64,000 nucleotides of DNA from Beijerinckiaceae bacterium (GTDB lineage: Bacteria; Pseudomonadota; Alphaproteobacteria; Rhizobiales; Beijerinckiaceae). The notes below the pieces were generated by a model. The model was not told the origin of the DNA. It worked only from the letters and a program-made list of their open reading frames with translations, and did not search any database. The stretch spans positions 186,001 to 250,000 of the forward strand of contig JAPZUD010000006.1 of NCBI GenBank assembly GCA_027533425.1, given 5' to 3'. The position numbers and the translations under genes were made by a program. The stretch's first letter is position 1; every line of letters begins with the position of its first letter. Positions 62,156 to 64,000 of the stretch are shown piece after piece.

Positions 62156-62688
62156 CACTGTCTTTCCCGCAAGACCGGAGGGCACAAGGCCCTGCCCGGA
62201 TTCCTTTCAGTCTGCCCCAACAGGGTGAATGTTCGGTAAATTTCGATGAAGCCCCGGGACGTTGCCCGGAGGTCGTTCAAATTTGATAGAAATGAATCCG
62301 GGCTTGCACCGGCAAAACCCTTGCGATCGGCGGGCCCGGAAACCGGCTTCCGTGAAGAGTGCAGCACCAGAACCAGAATAAGACTGGACCTAGCCGGCCT
62401 GCATTTCGTAAGTCTATCTTGATATTTGGAAATCATTTTGATGATAACATTCAGTATTTGAATTCTTTCATTCGAAATTAACCAACATATTGAGGCTCCA
62501 ATATTCAGTATTGGTTGAATTTTATCATTTTTAATTATATCGGACACCCAGATGATTACATGATGGAATCATTTTCTGAATTAACCCAGGCGAAAGAATC
62601 GGCGGCTAATGTCGGCTTCGGTTCAGACGCACTGGTTCGGAAAGAGCAGGCGATCAGAAACCTGGAGCAACAGAGTAAGGAGCCTACC
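62156..62688. promoter_or_regulatory. long AT-rich regulatory region upstream of flp1
   Basis: A 533-base gap between divergent pilus genes. The stretch about 62400-62560 is markedly AT-rich compared with all the rest of the window. It holds a perfect palindrome CCAATA-TTCAG-TATTGG (62498-62514) and the sequence ATTCAGTATT twice, at about 62449-62458 and 62503-62512, each followed by a TTGAATT (7-8 bp direct repeat). No coding region was seen. An open frame runs from 62515 into flp1 but without a ribosome-binding site. Confidence 0.55.
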
Positions 62689-62862
62689 ATGTCGATTTTC
62701 AACCGTTTCGTGAAAGACGAGTCCGGCGCCACCGCGATCGAGTACAGCCTCATCGCCGCCCTGATGGCCGCCGCGATCATCACCGCCCTCGGCACGTTCG
62801 GCGGCGATCTGAAGACCGCCTTCACCAACATCGGCAACACGCTGAAGAACAACACCAAGTAA
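62689..62862 (+). CDS. flp: Flp-family type IVb pilin (copy 1)
   Basis: A 57-residue pilin. A short leader is followed by the Flp cleavage region and motif DESGATAIEYSLIAALMAAA (Gly before Ala, Glu at +5, Tyr at +6) and a hydrophobic helix; the C-terminus is NIGNTLKNNTK. The start is ATG 62689 with AAGGAG at 6 bases. It is processed by the TadV/CpaA prepilin peptidase, which is not in the window. It is followed by a strong terminator, then by a decayed copy and a second intact copy. Confidence 0.93.
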   Translation: MSIFNRFVKDESGATAIEYSLIAALMAAAIITALGTFGGDLKTAFTNIGNTLKNNTK

Positions 62863-62889
62863 GTTCTTCCGGTGCCAACCGGTTCCGAA

Positions 62890-62915
62890 AGGCAGGGCTC
62901 GCGCCCTGCCTTTTT
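62890..62915 (+). terminator. terminator of flp copy 1
   Basis: Stem AGGCAGGGC / GCCCTGCCT (62890-62898 with 62903-62911), loop TCGC, then TTTTT. Confidence 0.93.
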
Positions 62916-63110
62916 CGTTTCAGCCGAACATCAATTCGAAGAAAATCACTGATCGCCGATCCTTTAACGAAGCGAAAACGCTGCCGGCAGGCCAGTCGTA
63001 GACTTTTGACCGCTTGCCGATCGAACCAGGGAATTGGCCGGAACGCTGCCCGATGGGTGACCCCGACTCGGGGCCCGGGGGGCTTCTCATCAGGAAACCG
63101 GGTTTCCATC

Positions 63111-63295
63111 ATGTGGATCGCCCATCGTCTTCTTCGCGATCGTTCCGGTGCCACGGCCATTGAAGAGAGAGCCTGATCGCGGCCCTCATGGTCGCCACGA
63201 TCATCACGGCTCTCGACACTTTCGGGGGTGACCGGAAGGCTGCCTTTGCCGATATCGGCAACACGCCGAAGCAGAACAGCAGCACCGTCAGGTAA
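63111..63295 (+). pseudogene. decayed flp pilin copy (frameshifted)
   Basis: Reading from ATG 63111 gives MWIAHRLLRDRSGATAIE, which aligns residue for residue with the first 18 residues of the intact pilin. Two extra bases then occur near 63167-63171 (GAAGAGAGAGCC against GAGTACAGCC). The frame that continues reads SLIAALMVATIITALDTFGG and ends GNTPKQNSSTVR at TAA 63295. The copy therefore cannot make a pilin. Its ribosome-binding site is also poor. The downstream terminator is a homologue of the one after copy 1. Confidence 0.85.
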
Positions 63296-63325
63296 GGCAT
63301 TCCGGCGCTCGCCGGTGAGGAAAGA

Positions 63326-63348
63326 CAGGGCTTGCGCCCTGCTTTTTT
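63326..63348 (+). terminator. terminator after the decayed flp copy
   Basis: Stem CAGGGC / GCCCTG (63326-63331 with 63336-63341), loop TTGC, then C and six T's. Its sequence matches the copy-1 terminator except for the outer bases, so pilin and terminator were duplicated together. Confidence 0.85.
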
Positions 63349-63541
63349 GTTGGCCCGGTCTTCAAACGTGATCTTCATCAAGCGGAAACCCTGATGGAAC
63401 AGTCCCGTCGCAATTCTGGCTTTCTCCGATCCTGTTAAGAATTTCAGACAAGTCGAATGTTATGAAAGATGCATCTTCCTTGGAGCGGAAGAAGCCTTCT
63501 GGAGAACAGAAGGATCGTCAAACAAGATCTGGAGCACAACA

Positions 63542-63715
63542 ATGTCAGTTTTCAAGCGTTTCGCCGCCGATGAATCCGGCGCCACGGCGATCGAATACAG
63601 CCTCATCGCCGCCCTTATGGCCGCAGCGATCATCACGGCTCTCGGCGCTTTCGGCGGCGATCTGAAGACCGCCTTCACCAATATCGGCAACACGCTGAAG
63701 ACCAAGACCAAGTAA
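63542..63715 (+). CDS. flp: Flp-family type IVb pilin (copy 2)
   Basis: A 57-residue pilin (too short for a 60-residue cut-off) starting at ATG 63542 with GGAG 7 bases upstream. It begins MSVFKRFAADESGATAIEYS and is nearly identical to copy 1 from residue 9 on (differences at about residues 6, 8-9, 44 and the last five). It has its own terminator. The upstream 246 bases are not similar to the copy 1 promoter region by eye, so the two pilins may be expressed differently. Confidence 0.93.
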   Translation: MSVFKRFAADESGATAIEYSLIAALMAAAIITALGAFGGDLKTAFTNIGNTLKTKTK

Positions 63716-63755
63716 GCGGAAGCCTGTCAAAATTGCCGATTGACGGCAACAGAGG

Positions 63756-63780
63756 AGCGGCCCGAAGCGGCCGCTTTTTT
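63756..63780 (+). terminator. terminator of flp copy 2
   Basis: Stem AGCGGCC / GGCCGCT (63756-63762 with 63769-63775), loop CGAAGC, then TTTTTT. Confidence 0.93.
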
Positions 63781-63878
63781 GTTGCCGGTCACCCTTTGGC
63801 GGATCCGAATGGCTTTCCTTTCGCAAGGCGCCATGGCATGGCCTCGCCGGACGCCAGACCGAGAGGGGGAAGCCGGAC

Positions 63879-64000
63879 ATGCAGCACGAACCCGGATTTC
63901 TCGAGCGTCTCGTGCCGGTCATCGAGACCTATCTCGTCCAGACCGCCGAACCCGGTGAGCATCTCTCGCTGTTGCGATGGCAGGTCGCCGAGCGGCACCG
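63879..64000 (+). CDS. unidentified protein, 3'-truncated by window end
   Basis: A frame open from ATG 63879 to the window end, 40 full codons (start MQHEPGFLERLVPVIETYLV, then QTAEPGEHLSLLRWQVAERH). GAGGGGGAAG lies just upstream. It appears to be soluble. No family is recognised from this fragment. It follows the flp copy 2 terminator. Confidence 0.5.
   Translation, partial: MQHEPGFLERLVPVIETYLVQTAEPGEHLSLLRWQVAERH

Noticed and set aside
62515-62688. N-terminal extension of flp copy 1 (58 extra codons)
   Set aside because: The extension is AT-rich promoter sequence without a ribosome-binding site, whereas ATG 62689 has AAGGAG and gives the standard Flp leader.
1-64000. tRNA genes, rRNA genes, CRISPR arrays, insertion sequences, prophage or integrase genes
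   Set aside because: Looked for by eye (T-loop sequence, regular spaced repeats, transposase motifs) and none was found; the genes are housekeeping in character. Eye scanning can miss a tRNA, so tRNAscan-type software is advised.

Overview
The window is a GC-rich chromosomal segment of an alphaproteobacterium, most likely of the order Hyphomicrobiales (Rhizobiales). The evidence is gene order and content: a three-subunit proton-translocating transhydrogenase (pntAA-pntAB-pntB), homologues of the alphaproteobacterial cell-cycle proteins RcdA and TrcR, the zapA-6S RNA pair, a serC-serA operon with a serC-type leader, rluD next to rpoH, RopB/Omp25-like porin features, Flp/Tad pili and CtrA-type TTAA-N7-TTAAC boxes. 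The family cannot be fixed from the sequence alone. No tRNA, rRNA, CRISPR array, insertion sequence or prophage was seen; nearly everything is core housekeeping DNA.

Layout. 1-3086: transhydrogenase operon ending in a strong terminator. 3.1-8.6 kb: a mixed block with a hydrolase, an acetyltransferase, a TPR lipoprotein, rpsU, purE-purK, two YdcH-type proteins and a small secreted protein. 8.9-10.5 kb: an acyl-CoA synthetase, divergent from a carbon-metabolism operon (10.7-16.5 kb: tkt, gap, a small membrane protein, pgk, fba). 16.5-22 kb: a ThiE-like protein, an inositol monophosphatase-family protein, an ExbB/MotA-like and OmpA/MotB-like pair, and an ABC exporter. 22.2-24.5 kb: rpmE and a cell-cycle block (rcdA, a DUF1192 protein, trcR) with a possible small RNA. 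24.6-26.5 kb: prpE. 26.7-33.2 kb: a DUF4164 protein, zapA, 6S RNA, a YmdB-like phosphodiesterase, yebC, a TauE-family permease and the ruvC/ruvA/ruvB operon carrying two extra genes. 34.2-46.2 kb: the Tol-Pal envelope locus (ybgC, tolQ, tolR, tolA, tolB, pal, cpoB), with queC and a VUT-family queuosine-precursor transporter inserted before pal, then tilS, ftsH and glmM. 46.4-48.5 kb: an outer-membrane protein and a fliG with no flagellar neighbours. 48.5-51.5 kb: serC-serA with two extragenic palindromes. 51.7-60 kb: a DMT exporter, a glutamine amidotransferase, a MuiA-like protein, purA, a proline-rich membrane protein, rpoH and rluD. 60-64 kb: Tad-pilus pseudopilin-like genes, a CpaC N-domain protein and a triplicated flp pilin unit whose middle copy is broken.

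The most striking observation is an in-frame TAG at codon 14 of purA. It replaces the Glu of the conserved GDEGKG loop while the rest of the 430-codon gene is intact. Also worth a second look are the three CtrA-type boxes (near a possible small RNA upstream of rcdA, at an outer-membrane gene and at the Tad genes), the decayed middle flp copy with its duplicated terminator, the CtrA-box-linked small-RNA candidate, the queC/VUT insertion inside tol-pal, a hairpin covering the glmM ribosome-binding site and the two extragenic palindromes flanking serA.
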